Assembly (NCBI GenBank): GCA_965238155.1
Contig: OZ250175.1
Span: 806,001-870,000, forward strand
Origin: BJGV01 sp964196335
GTDB taxonomy: Bacteria; Pseudomonadota; Gammaproteobacteria; Burkholderiales; Nitrosomonadaceae
Direction of reading: 5' to 3'
Length of the DNA: 64,000 nt
Of this stretch, positions 1-9,297 are shown piece by piece. How positions within the stretch are numbered: position 1 is the stretch's first letter; each line of letters starts with the position of its first letter. Below the pieces are notes generated by a model. The model did no database searches, was not told the origin of the DNA, and worked only from the letters and a program-made list of their open reading frames with translations. The translations under genes and the position numbers were made by a program.

Positions 1-1
1 T

Positions 2-3000
2 AATACCCATGAACTGCATCCACAAGGTACGGTAGTAGCTTATATGGACAACTCTTCCATTATTGAAGGGGCCAAAATTGCTCGTTTTTATCCTGAGAAG
101 GATAATTGCTACACATATGCTGTGGAACATATACATATTCTGATGAAGGTAGAGACTCACAATCATCCCACTGCAATATCTCCTTATCCTGGTTCTGCCA
201 CTGGAGCAGGAGGGGAGATTCGTGATGAAGGAGCTACTGGTCGCGGTGCAAAGCCAAGAGCCGGATTCACGGGCTTCTCAGTCTCAAACTTAAATATTCC
301 TGAGTGTATCCAGCCCTGGGAGAGACACCGGGAATCAGGGAAGACAGATTCATATGGTAAGCCATCGCGTATCTCATCAGCCTTGCAAATTATGTTAGAA
401 GGGCCGATTGGCGGGGCTGCATACAATAACGAGTTTGGTCGTCCTAATTTAGCCGGGTATTTCCGTACTTTTGAGGAACTGATCAGGAATGAGATGCGTG
501 GTTATCACAAACCTATTATGTTGGCAGGAGGAATCGGACACATTTCTAACCATCATTCACACAAGGAAGAATTCCCGTCTGGTGCACTACTGATTCAATT
601 GGGTGGGCCGGGGATGTTGATCGGGCTGGGTGGCGGTGCAGCATCAAGCATGGATACCGGAGACAATGAGGAGAATTTGGATTTCAATTCAGTACAGCGT
701 GGCAATGCAGAGATGGAGCGGCGTGCTCAGGAAGTAATAAACAGATGCTGGCAGATTGAGAGAACAGGGGAGGCAAACCCGATTCTTTCAATTCATGATG
801 TTGGTGCAGGGGGCTTGTCTAATGCTTTACCAGAGTTGTTACATGGTTCACGACGTGGCGGGAATATTGATTTACGAGAAATTCCTTTGGAAGAGCATGG
901 TATGTCACCAATGCAAATTTGGAGTAATGAAGCACAAGAGCGTTATGTGCTGGCAATTTTGCCAGAATCTCTTGAATTATTCAGAGAAGTTTGTAAACGT
1001 GAGCGTTGTCCGTTTGCGGTAGTAGGAAAAGCAACAGAAAAAGAACAACTTTCTGTTACTGATTCAGTTTTCGATAATCATCCGGTTGATATGGAGATTT
1101 CAGTATTACTCGGGAAATCACCAAAAATGACACGTGAAGTTACTCATGTTAAGAAGCTACAGGTACCATTTAATACGACAGAGTTAAACTTAAAAGAATG
1201 TGTTTATAGGGTGTTGCACTTACCTGTAGTTGCGGATAAAACCTTTCTCATAAGTATTGGTGATCGTAGTGTTGGAGGAGTGACAGCGCGTGATCAGATG
1301 GTAGGTCCGTGGCAAATTCCTGTGGCGGATGTAGCAGTGACTTTAATGGGTTTCCAGACTTATCAGGGCGAGGCATTTGCTGTGGGCGAGAGAGCGCCGT
1401 TAGCGCTACTTAATCCTGCATCGGCTGCACGTATGGCAGTAGGTGAGGCTGTTACTAATATAGCTGCCACATTGATTGAAAATATTAAAGAAATAAAACT
1501 TTCAGCCAACTGGATGGCTGCAGCGGGGCATCCTGGCGAAGATGCAGATTTATTCGATGCGGTACATGCAATAGGCATGGAACTTTGTCCGCAGCTAGGC
1601 ATCAGTATTCCAGTGGGCAAAGACTCGATGTCAATGAAAACAGCATGGGAAGATAAATCTGACAATACGTATTGTGGCACCAGGAAAGAAGTAATTTCAC
1701 CTTTATCTCTAATTATCTCTGCTTTTGCAAGAGTAACAGATGTTCGAAAAACACTTACGCCACAGCTACAAACCGACTGTGGTGAGACGGAGTTGATTTT
1801 AGTTGATCTTGGAGCGGGCAGGAACCGACTTGGGGGTTCTGCACTGGCACAGGCTTACAAGCAATTAGGAGATATCGCTCCTGATCTTGTAGGTTCAGGC
1901 GATGTGAACAAACTTAAAGGGTTTTTCACTGCTATACAGCTATTAAATAAAGAAAATAAAATATTAGCTTATCATGATCGCTCAGACGGAGGTTTATTTG
2001 CGACGCTATGCGAAATGTCTTTTGCCGGCCACGCGGGTGTGTCTGTAAATCTGGATCAACTCTGCTTTGATGTGCTTGCTAACGATGTGGATGGGTATGA
2101 ACTGAAGCAGGAAGCATTAAGTGGAAGATCTCTGGAACGTACTATTTCGGTTTTGTTTAATGAAGAACTCGGGGCAGTAATCCAGATAAGAACTAAAGAC
2201 CACCATGATTTTATGAAAATTATATCTGAGGTGGGGTTACGTGACGTATGTTTTGTAATTGGTAACCTGAACAGCAATGATGAAATACGGTTAATGCGAA
2301 ATAATAAACCAGTGTTTTCGGAAAAACGTGCAGAGTTACATCGCGTCTGGTCAGAAACAACTTACGAAATGCAAAAATTACGTGATAATCCGGTTTGTGC
2401 CCAACAAGAGCATGATCTCAAACTCGATATTTCTGATCCCGGATTGCAGGTAAAACTGAGCTTTGAAACGGATAATGATATTGCCGCACCTTATATTCAG
2501 AAAGGAGTCAGACCAAGAATTGCTATTTTGCGTGAGCAAGGTGTGAACGGTCATGTTGAAATGGCTGCCGCTTTTGATCGGGCCGGGTTTTCAGCAACAG
2601 ATGTACACATGAGTGACATCATTGAGAGGCGTGTTTCTCTGAAGGATTACAAAGGTCTTGCTGTGTGTGGAGGCTTCTCCTATGGAGACGTGTTAGGTGC
2701 TGGAGAGGGTTGGGCAAAATCTATTCTATTCAACCATTTTGTCCATGATGAGTTTGCAGCCTTCTTTAAACGTGCTGATACTTTTGCATTAGGTGTATGT
2801 AATGGTTGTCAAATGATGAGTAATCTGCATGAGCTAATTCCCGGGGCCGAAAACTGGCCACATTTTGTTCGTAATAAATCAGAGCAGTTTGAGGCGCGTT
2901 TTGTATCAGTGGAAATTCAGAAAAGTTCATCATTATTTTTCGATGGAATGGCCGGAAGTATCATGCCAATTGTTGTTTCGCATGGTGAAGGATACGCGGA

Positions 3001-3277
3001 ATTTACAAATAAGGAAAAATTTGAAGCTACTCAGTCACTGGTAACAATGCGTTTTGTAAATAATTATGGCAAACCTACTGAGACTTATCCTCAGAATCCT
3101 AACGGTTCGCCCATGGGTATTGCCGGCATGACGACACCTGACGGACGGTTTAGCATACTAATGCCACATCCGGAGCGGGTCTTTCGTGCAATCCAGCATT
3201 CCTGGTATCCAAAAGATTGGTATGAAGATGCACCATGGATAAGGATGTTCAGGAACGCGAGAAAATGGGTCGGATAG
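2..3277 (+). CDS. purL: Phosphoribosylformylglycinamidine synthase, 5'-truncated by window edge
   Basis: Fourth step of purine biosynthesis: converts FGAR plus glutamine and ATP to FGAM in the cytoplasm. The reading frame is open from base 2 and already in homologous sequence (NTHELHPQGT just before the ATG at 44), so the true start lies upstream. About 1091 residues are visible against roughly 1300 for the large single-chain proteobacterial enzyme, so only about 200 N-terminal residues are missing. FGAM synthase ATP-binding domains make up most of the protein (motifs VETHNHPTAISPYPGSATGAG and later PVGKDSMSMKT). The C-terminal class I glutamine amidotransferase domain has the nucleophile Cys in GVCNGCQMM (near base 2800) and the His/Glu pair in MPHPERVFR near the end. 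The ATG at 44 is an internal Met, not the start. Confidence 0.97.
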   Translation, partial: NTHELHPQGTVVAYMDNSSIIEGAKIARFYPEKDNCYTYAVEHIHILMKVETHNHPTAISPYPGSATGAGGEIRDEGATGRGAKPRAGFTGFSVSNLNIPECIQPWERHRESGKTDSYGKPSRISSALQIMLEGPIGGAAYNNEFGRPNLAGYFRTFEELIRNEMRGYHKPIMLAGGIGHISNHHSHKEEFPSGALLIQLGGPGMLIGLGGGAASSMDTGDNEENLDFNSVQRGNAEMERRAQEVINRCWQIERTGEANPILSIHDVGAGGLSNALPELLHGSRRGGNIDLREIPLEEHGMSPMQIWSNEAQERYVLAILPESLELFREVCKRERCPFAVVGKATEKEQLSVTDSVFDNHPVDMEISVLLGKSPKMTREVTHVKKLQVPFNTTELNLKECVYRVLHLPVVADKTFLISIGDRSVGGVTARDQMVGPWQIPVADVAVTLMGFQTYQGEAFAVGERAPLALLNPASAARMAVGEAVTNIAATLIENIKEIKLSANWMAAAGHPGEDADLFDAVHAIGMELCPQLGISIPVGKDSMSMKTAWEDKSDNTYCGTRKEVISPLSLIISAFARVTDVRKTLTPQLQTDCGETELILVDLGAGRNRLGGSALAQAYKQLGDIAPDLVGSGDVNKLKGFFTAIQLLNKENKILAYHDRSDGGLFATLCEMSFAGHAGVSVNLDQLCFDVLANDVDGYELKQEALSGRSLERTISVLFNEELGAVIQIRTKDHHDFMKIISEVGLRDVCFVIGNLNSNDEIRLMRNNKPVFSEKRAELHRVWSETTYEMQKLRDNPVCAQQEHDLKLDISDPGLQVKLSFETDNDIAAPYIQKGVRPRIAILREQGVNGHVEMAAAFDRAGFSATDVHMSDIIERRVSLKDYKGLAVCGGFSYGDVLGAGEGWAKSILFNHFVHDEFAAFFKRADTFALGVCNGCQMMSNLHELIPGAENWPHFVRNKSEQFEARFVSVEIQKSSSLFFDGMAGSIMPIVVSHGEGYAEFTNKEKFEATQSLVTMRFVNNYGKPTETYPQNPNGSPMGIAGMTTPDGRFSILMPHPERVFRAIQHSWYPKDWYEDAPWIRMFRNARKWVG

Positions 3278-3336
3278 AAATCTGATAGTAGTATCTGTTT
3301 GAAGAATTAAAAAATAATAGTGTGGAGATTAACAGA

Positions 3337-4545
3337 ATGGTAGCGTCCGGACGTGCGATACATATTAATATTCTTGTTTTATTTCTTCTGATACCTGGTA
3401 CAGAATTAAATGTAGCACTTGCAGAAATAGTACCGGATAGCAGGCACGAATCAGAATGTGTTCCGGTCGGGAGTTGGATAGTACCGGGAGGTGGAAAAAT
3501 ATCCGGTACAGAAGTTATTTCTAATGCAGTAAATCAGTCTGTTGTTTTGCTGGGAGAAGCACACGCAAACCTGGAACATCATCGTTGGCAGTTACAGATT
3601 CTGGCGTCATTACATACCCGACATCCTGATATGGTAATTGGATTTGAAATGTTTCCACGTCGTGTGCAGAAAGCTCTAGATAAGTGGGTGGCCGGCAATC
3701 TTTCTGTAGCAGAGTTTCTTGATGCCGCAGACTGGAAGCATGGCTGGAGTATTGACGCAAAGGCATATTTGCCGCTTTTTCACTTTGCCCGGATGAATCA
3801 AATACCTATGGCGGCACTCAATGTCGACTCACGTCTGAGGAAGGAAATTTCTTTAAAGGGTTTTGATAGTTTGTTGGAAGATAAACTTAAAGGAGTGACA
3901 CGCCCAGCGGAACCAAGTGATGCATATCTTGAATACCTGATGCTTATTTACAAGAAACATGATCGAAATAATAAAGATGAGATCAGTGCCGATGATTCAG
4001 ATTTTCTGCGTTTTGTCAGAGGTCAGCAGTTATGGGACCGGGCAATGGCACAGGCCTTATATTTAGCATTGACTCGACCGGGGCGCCCGTTAGTAGTCGG
4101 AATTATGGGTGCGGGTCATATCAGGCATGGTTACGGAGTACCTCATCAACTGATGGATCTTGGTATTGAGGATGTTGCCATGTTATTACCATGGGAAAGT
4201 AACAAAGCATGCGAGCAGTTGGTTACTGGAATAGCAGATGCGGTATTTGGTGTTGCATCATACGCTAACCCGCATTTGCCACGACGTCAACGACTTGGTA
4301 TCCACTTTGAAATGGTACAGAAAGGAGCCCGTATTTTACAGATTGAGAAGGGTAGCGTAGCAGAAACAGCCGGCCTCATAGATGAAGATATCATTACAGA
4401 AATTGCAGGCTTGGAGGTGAGACAAATTAATGATGTTATTGAAGCTGTTCAGAGGCAGGCACCTGGTACCTGGTTGCCACTTAGAGTAACGCGTGGCAGT
4501 GATACAATTGAAATTATTGCCAAATTCTCTGCTGTAATGCAATGA
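3337..4545 (+). CDS. ChaN-family (TIKI-fold) envelope protein with C-terminal PDZ domain
   Basis: Predicted exported protein of about 402 residues. After a hydrophobic N-terminal signal segment (to about residue 25) comes a ChaN-like domain (haem-binding uptake/TIKI superfamily): the GEAH motif at residues 73-76, followed by LEHHRWQ, then GFEMFPRR, and late GAGHIRHGYGVP. Residues of about 315-400 form a PDZ domain (GIHFEMVQKGARILQIEKGS). ChaN relatives bind haem at the outer membrane, while other members of the fold are peptidases, so the activity is uncertain. I chose ATG 3337 because a TGGAG ribosome site lies 9 bases upstream; a GTG at 3322 is also in frame. The stop overlaps the next gene by four bases (ATGA), which suggests translational coupling to the peptidase. 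Confidence 0.8.
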   Translation: MVASGRAIHINILVLFLLIPGTELNVALAEIVPDSRHESECVPVGSWIVPGGGKISGTEVISNAVNQSVVLLGEAHANLEHHRWQLQILASLHTRHPDMVIGFEMFPRRVQKALDKWVAGNLSVAEFLDAADWKHGWSIDAKAYLPLFHFARMNQIPMAALNVDSRLRKEISLKGFDSLLEDKLKGVTRPAEPSDAYLEYLMLIYKKHDRNNKDEISADDSDFLRFVRGQQLWDRAMAQALYLALTRPGRPLVVGIMGAGHIRHGYGVPHQLMDLGIEDVAMLLPWESNKACEQLVTGIADAVFGVASYANPHLPRRQRLGIHFEMVQKGARILQIEKGSVAETAGLIDEDIITEIAGLEVRQINDVIEAVQRQAPGTWLPLRVTRGSDTIEIIAKFSAVMQ

Positions 4546-6614
4546 GCATTTGTATGCAACTAGTAAGGCTGCGGTCTATATCTCGTTTTTCGGTTTCTCT
4601 ATTATTCATACTTTTCTTTTCAGTAATATCTGCTGTATCTGTCACTTTAGCGTCTCCATTAGCAAGTGACTCATTGACAGTTGAATATGATATTACCGTT
4701 TACATAGATCCGGTTGCGCAAACTATAGAAGGTCGTAATGTTATTACGACAAAATCTACGCATGAATTAATTCTGGCTCTGAGTAGTCGTTTTAAAGTGA
4801 AAAATATACTTGTCGACGGGGTAATTCTTGAACCAGCGAGTACAAACCACGGGATGTTGCAAACCTGGCAGATTCCGGATAGTCAGCGTACTACAAGGCG
4901 AATTGAAGTTAGCTGGCAAGGTAAACTTTTACCACTTAATACTTCACTTAATCACCGACAGACTCTTAATAGGGGCGAACCGGTAAGTGGAAAATTTGGC
5001 ACTTTTCTTCCTGTTTCAAGTGGATGGTATCCACATATTACAGGAGAACTGGCGAGCTATCGTGTAAGTCTTAAGATGCCACACGGGCAGCGAGGTATTG
5101 TTGCCGGAAAGATTACCGAAGAATCCGATTCTGATGAAGGCTACCATGCGCGTTTTGAGTTTCCTTTTCCATCTGAAGGAATTGATTTTATGGGTGGTCC
5201 TTACACTGTTGAGACTGATTCAATGTATGGTGCAGGCGGAAAGAGAATTCAACTAAGAACATATTTTCATCCACAAATTAAAGAATTAGCACGTGACTAC
5301 CTCAATGCTGTAAAAGAATACATTCATCTTTATGAATCGTGGATTGGCGAATATCCGTTTACTGAGTTTAGCGTCATATCCAGTCCGACACCTACTGGTT
5401 TTGGTATGCCAACGCTCACCTATTTAGGTATTAATGTACTGCGGTTACCATTTATACGTAGTACGTCGCTTGGACACGAGGTATTACATAACTGGTGGGG
5501 AAACGGAGTGTATCCATATTATCCTGGTGGTAACTGGTCTGAAGGGCTGACAACATTCATGGCGGATTACGCTTATAAGGAACGTATGGGGCCTGAAGCT
5601 GCAAGAGAAATGCGGCTTGGTTGGTTACGTGATTTTGCTACTCTGTCATCTGATCAGGATTTTGCACTTGAGAAATTTACTACGCGAACGCACGGCGCTT
5701 CTAAGATTATCGGGTACAACAAGGCAGCAATGATGTTTCTGATGCTGCGTGACCTGCTTGGTAATGAGAGTTTTGATCGCGCACTCAGGTTATTCTGGAA
5801 TCAGAATCAATTTCGCATAGCATCGTGGTCGGATCTGCAGAGTGCATTTGAGACTGAATCAGGGAAAAAACTGCAAACATTTTTTGAACAGTGGCTTACA
5901 TATACGGGTGCGCCTTCTATACGTATTGCAAAAGCAGTACGTACACATTCTGAATCCGGTTACCACGTGACAGTTACTCTGGAACAAGTAGACTCTTCAT
6001 ACAACCTTCGCGTACCGATTGCAGTACATACTGAAGGAGATATAAAAATTAAGACATTTAATCTGAATCGGGGACGTCAGGCTTTTTCATTTGAGTTACG
6101 TACCAAGCCGATTAAAGTAATTCTTGATCCAGATTTTAGGGTATTCAGGAGGCTGACGCCTGATGAGGCGCCACCAATTTTACGGCAGATTATGGTGGAT
6201 CAGGCTACGGAGACTATTTTGTTGCCGGAAACGGGTGATGAGCGTGAAATTTCCCGGGAGCTTGCCGGAAAACTTTTGCGCCGCACACCAAAAATAGCTG
6301 CATTGACGGATACCGGTAAAGTAACTTCAATATTAGTAGTTGGTTTGCAGGATCAGGTAAGAAAATGGCTTGACTTAAACAAACTGCCCCCGCGTCCGTT
6401 TAATATGCGCCGTGATGGTACAGCACATGCCTGGACCATACGTCGGGATGGTGTAACATTTGTTGTTGTTTCTGCTAAGGATACGCTCTCTCTTCAAACT
6501 TTGGTGCGACCATTGCCGCATTATGGGAGACAAAGTTATGTTGTCTTTGATGGTGCAAAAGTCATTGAACGTGGTACATGGCCGGCACGTGTGCAGGGGG
6601 TAATACTGAACTAG
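4542..6614 (+). CDS. Exported M1-family (gluzincin) metallopeptidase
   Basis: A 690-residue protein with a signal peptide (hydrophobic residues about 15-38), so it probably acts in the periplasm. The M1 zinc site is clear: H312-E313-x-x-H316 in GHEVLHNWWGN and the third ligand E334 in GNWSEGLTTF. The spacing from H316 to E334 is one residue shorter than in PepN or LTA4 hydrolase. The usual exopeptidase GxMEN loop reads GFGMPTLTYLG instead, so classic aminopeptidase activity is doubtful. The N-terminal 200 residues look like the M1 beta-domain. The last 150 residues (after about 540) match no domain that I recognise. The start overlaps the ChaN-PDZ stop in ATGA. It is probably a two-gene transcription unit; the substrate is unknown. 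Confidence 0.85.
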   Translation: MSICMQLVRLRSISRFSVSLLFILFFSVISAVSVTLASPLASDSLTVEYDITVYIDPVAQTIEGRNVITTKSTHELILALSSRFKVKNILVDGVILEPASTNHGMLQTWQIPDSQRTTRRIEVSWQGKLLPLNTSLNHRQTLNRGEPVSGKFGTFLPVSSGWYPHITGELASYRVSLKMPHGQRGIVAGKITEESDSDEGYHARFEFPFPSEGIDFMGGPYTVETDSMYGAGGKRIQLRTYFHPQIKELARDYLNAVKEYIHLYESWIGEYPFTEFSVISSPTPTGFGMPTLTYLGINVLRLPFIRSTSLGHEVLHNWWGNGVYPYYPGGNWSEGLTTFMADYAYKERMGPEAAREMRLGWLRDFATLSSDQDFALEKFTTRTHGASKIIGYNKAAMMFLMLRDLLGNESFDRALRLFWNQNQFRIASWSDLQSAFETESGKKLQTFFEQWLTYTGAPSIRIAKAVRTHSESGYHVTVTLEQVDSSYNLRVPIAVHTEGDIKIKTFNLNRGRQAFSFELRTKPIKVILDPDFRVFRRLTPDEAPPILRQIMVDQATETILLPETGDEREISRELAGKLLRRTPKIAALTDTGKVTSILVVGLQDQVRKWLDLNKLPPRPFNMRRDGTAHAWTIRRDGVTFVVVSAKDTLSLQTLVRPLPHYGRQSYVVFDGAKVIERGTWPARVQGVILN

Positions 6615-6878
6615 TCAGCAGAACTGATCCTCTTTAATCAAAGCAGCAGTAGTATCTGGCGTACCTATATGAAAAGGTAAATTTATTTTCCGGAACAAGA
6701 ATACTAGTATCGAAAGATTTGACTTATTCAGGTACTTTTTATATGGCTCATAGAATTTTAATTTACCTTTTATTTTTAAAATTACATTACATCTGATCAC
6801 TACGTTACTTGTTTTTCAGACTGCACAGCAAGATTTTGTTAACATATGCCTTTAGCTTCCTAATTTAGCGGAGATTTT

Positions 6879-7304
6879 ATGGTTATTGAAAGAACTTTAT
6901 CTATTATTAAACCTGATGCAATAGCAAAGAATTTAATAGGAGAAATTTATTCTCGTTTTGAGTCTAATGGGTTAAAAATTATTGCTGCACGCATGATGCG
7001 CTTGTCCCGAACTGATGCGGAAGGGTTTTATGAAGTACATCGTGGTCGTCCGTTTTTTAATGATCTGGTTGAATTTATGATTTCCGGAGCTGTTACCGTG
7101 CAGGTTCTGGAAGGTGAGGATGCGATAAAAAAGAACCGGATGCTAATGGGGGCTACAGACCCGAAAAAGGCTGAAAATGGCACTATCCGTGCAGATTATG
7201 CTGAAAGTATCCAGGCTAATGCGGTACATGGTTCTGATGCATCTGAAACTGCAGCAGTAGAAATCGCCTATTTTTTTCCGGAAATGAGTATTTGTTCCAG
7301 ATAG
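6879..7304 (+). CDS. ndk: Nucleoside diphosphate kinase
   Basis: Transfers the gamma-phosphate from ATP to NDPs through a phosphohistidine, balancing NTP and dNTP pools. It is 141 residues, the normal bacterial length. The catalytic His117 lies in NAVHGSDA, and the start MVIERTLSIIKPDAI is characteristic. It is preceded by AGCGGAG about 6 bases before the ATG. The 264-base region upstream (6615-6878) shows no convincing gene and presumably holds its promoter. It begins the co-directional ndk-rlmN-pilF-rodZ-ispG-hisS-yfgM-bamB-der run typical of beta- and gammaproteobacteria. Confidence 0.98.
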   Translation: MVIERTLSIIKPDAIAKNLIGEIYSRFESNGLKIIAARMMRLSRTDAEGFYEVHRGRPFFNDLVEFMISGAVTVQVLEGEDAIKKNRMLMGATDPKKAENGTIRADYAESIQANAVHGSDASETAAVEIAYFFPEMSICSR

Positions 7305-7328
7305 GAGGCTAATTTTTAGCTCAACACA

Positions 7329-8468
7329 ATGACCATTAATTTGCTTGATTTTAATGCAAAAAATCTTACCGGTTTCTGTGGGGAGATTGGTGAAAAACCT
7401 TTTCGTGCAAAGCAATTACTACGTTGGATACATCAATCTGGTGAGGCCGATTTTGCCGGTATGAGTAATTTGGCAAAAGTATTGAGGGAGAAACTTTCTG
7501 CCACAGCAGTGGTTAGGCCGCCTCAGGTTATCAGTGAGCATAAATCTGCTGATGGAACACGTAAGTGGTTAATGGATGTGGGTGCTGGTAATGGAATTGA
7601 GGCAGTTTTTATACCCGAGTCTGGTCGCAGTACACTATGTATTTCCAGTCAGGTAGGGTGTGCGTTAGAGTGTACTTTCTGCTCTACAGGCAGACAGGGC
7701 TTTAATCGTAATTTAGGCGTAGCTGAGATAATTGGTCAGTTATGGTGGGCAAACAAGGTACTGGCAGTCACCAAAGAAGAGGCTGCACTGAGGAATTTTG
7801 TTAGTGAGACAAGGCAAGCCTGTCCTTCAGGGCATAACTATAAAGTCAGTAATGTGGTAATGATGGGTATGGGTGAGCCGCTTGCTAACTTTGAGAATGT
7901 AGTATCAGCACTTGACTTGATGTTGGATGATAATGCTTACGGATTGTCACGTCGGCGCGTTACTGTAAGTACGTCGGGATTGATTCCGGCAATGGACAGG
8001 TTAAGTGAGCGCTGTCCTGTTGCATTAGCAGTATCGCTTCATGCGCCCAACGATATGCTACGAGACCAGTTAGTACCAATCAACAAGAAATACCCGCTCA
8101 AAGAATTGCTGGCTGCTTGTCAAAGATACCTTAATACTGCACCAAGAGATTTCATTACTTTTGAATATATTATGCTGGCAGGAATCAACGACAGTGTGGC
8201 ACAGGCGCGTGAATTAGTAAAACTGGTGAAGGACACCCCGTGTAAATTTAATCTGATTCCGTTTAATCCGTTTCCTAATTCCGGTTACAAATGCTCTTCA
8301 TCTGAAGCAATACATCGATTCCGTGACGTTTTGATGCAGGCTGGTTTGGTAAGTACTGTACGAAAGACCCGTGGGGAAGACATCGATGCTGCCTGTGGTC
8401 AACTAGCAGGAAGAGTGCTGGATAGGACACGGCGTAAAGGTCACGTAATCATGGAGGCAGCAAGATGA
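7329..8468 (+). CDS. rlmN: 23S rRNA/tRNA (adenine-C2)-methyltransferase, radical SAM
   Basis: Methylates A2503 of 23S rRNA and A37 of some tRNAs using a radical-SAM mechanism with a methylated cysteine. It has 379 residues. The [4Fe-4S] cluster cysteines are C111, C115 and C118 (CALECTFC), and the methyl-accepting cysteine is C356 in DAACGQLAG. The GMGEPLANF motif is present. Its stop overlaps the ATG of the following pilF reading frame (ATGA at 8465-8468), a coupling that supports 8465 as the original pilF start. Confidence 0.98.
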   Translation: MTINLLDFNAKNLTGFCGEIGEKPFRAKQLLRWIHQSGEADFAGMSNLAKVLREKLSATAVVRPPQVISEHKSADGTRKWLMDVGAGNGIEAVFIPESGRSTLCISSQVGCALECTFCSTGRQGFNRNLGVAEIIGQLWWANKVLAVTKEEAALRNFVSETRQACPSGHNYKVSNVVMMGMGEPLANFENVVSALDLMLDDNAYGLSRRRVTVSTSGLIPAMDRLSERCPVALAVSLHAPNDMLRDQLVPINKKYPLKELLAACQRYLNTAPRDFITFEYIMLAGINDSVAQARELVKLVKDTPCKFNLIPFNPFPNSGYKCSSSEAIHRFRDVLMQAGLVSTVRKTRGEDIDAACGQLAGRVLDRTRRKGHVIMEAAR

Positions 8469-9295
8469 GACTGATTCTGACGGGTTTTTTCGTTACTTTA
8501 CTGATGTTGACGAGTGGTTGTGCCAGCTTCTTTGCACCCTGGTTCCCGCCTAAAGAAAAAGAGGTCCGGGAGGATTTTAAATCGGAACATTCATGGCTTG
8601 GGAAAGAGTAAAGTGAAAGTGATAAAAAAGCAAGTGTCGTACTTCATACTCAGCTTGCCGGAGCATATTACAACCGAAGGCAATTTAAAATAGCGATAGA
8701 TGAGGCAAACAAGGCTTTGAATACCAATCCCGATTATGCACCCGCATTTAATGTACTTGGGTTGATTTATATGGATTTGCACGAGGACAAATTGGCCAAG
8801 GAGAATTTTGAGCGCGCATTGGAGATTGCACCTAAGGATCCTGAAACCCATAATAATTTTGGTTGGTTTTTATGCCAGCGCATACCAGAACAAACGGATC
8901 AGGCCATGAAACATTTTATGGCGGCCCTAAAAGATTCACTTTATTCAACACCGGAAATGTCTAATACGAATGCCGGTACTTGCGAGTTGAATCGTGGAGG
9001 CTACAAAAGTGCAGAGAGATTTTTTCAGCAGGCATTAGCGCTGAAACCTGAATATTCTCAAGCTTTGATAGGCATGGCGGAGACCCACTTTATGAGTGGA
9101 AACTTACCTGCAGCCAGGTTAAATCTATTACATTACATGCGCACTTCCACCCCTACTGCTAAAAGCCTGTTGCTGGGTGTGAGAATTGAACGTAAGTCTG
9201 GGAACCGTCAATCTGCTGCCAGCTATGCTTTACAATTGACGAAACGGTTCCCAAATTCCGATGAGGTAGCAGATCTACGTAATGGTAAGTTTTAA
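8465..9295 (+). pseudogene. pilF: Type IV pilus biogenesis lipoprotein PilF (TPR) with in-frame TAA at codon 49
   Basis: PilF is an outer-membrane lipoprotein pilotin for the PilQ secretin. The frame opens at ATG 8465 (overlapping rlmN) with a lipoprotein signal peptide ending TSGC (Cys19), then runs 48 codons to a TAA at 8609-8611. The same frame continues at once with TPR sequence (LHTQLAGAYYNRRQFKIAID, then NPDYAPAFNVLG, NNFGWFLCQR and AERFFQQALALKPEYSQAL) to the natural stop at 9293-9295. No base is inserted or lost, so a single substitution explains the break. The fragment after the stop could start only at a TTG (8717) or later, without export signal or first repeat. It is most likely a recent pseudogene; a sequencing error is the main alternative. 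Confidence 0.85.
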
Positions 9296-9297
9296 TA

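Noticed and set aside
6615..6800. 61-residue minus-strand open frame in the ndk upstream gap
   Set aside because: Low-complexity Lys/Phe/Ile composition of an AT-rich spacer, no ribosome site.
8609..8611. Possible recoding of TAA as a sense codon
   Set aside because: TAA ends several intact genes here (for example rodZ-neighbour pilF at 9293-9295 and groES), so a global code change is not plausible.
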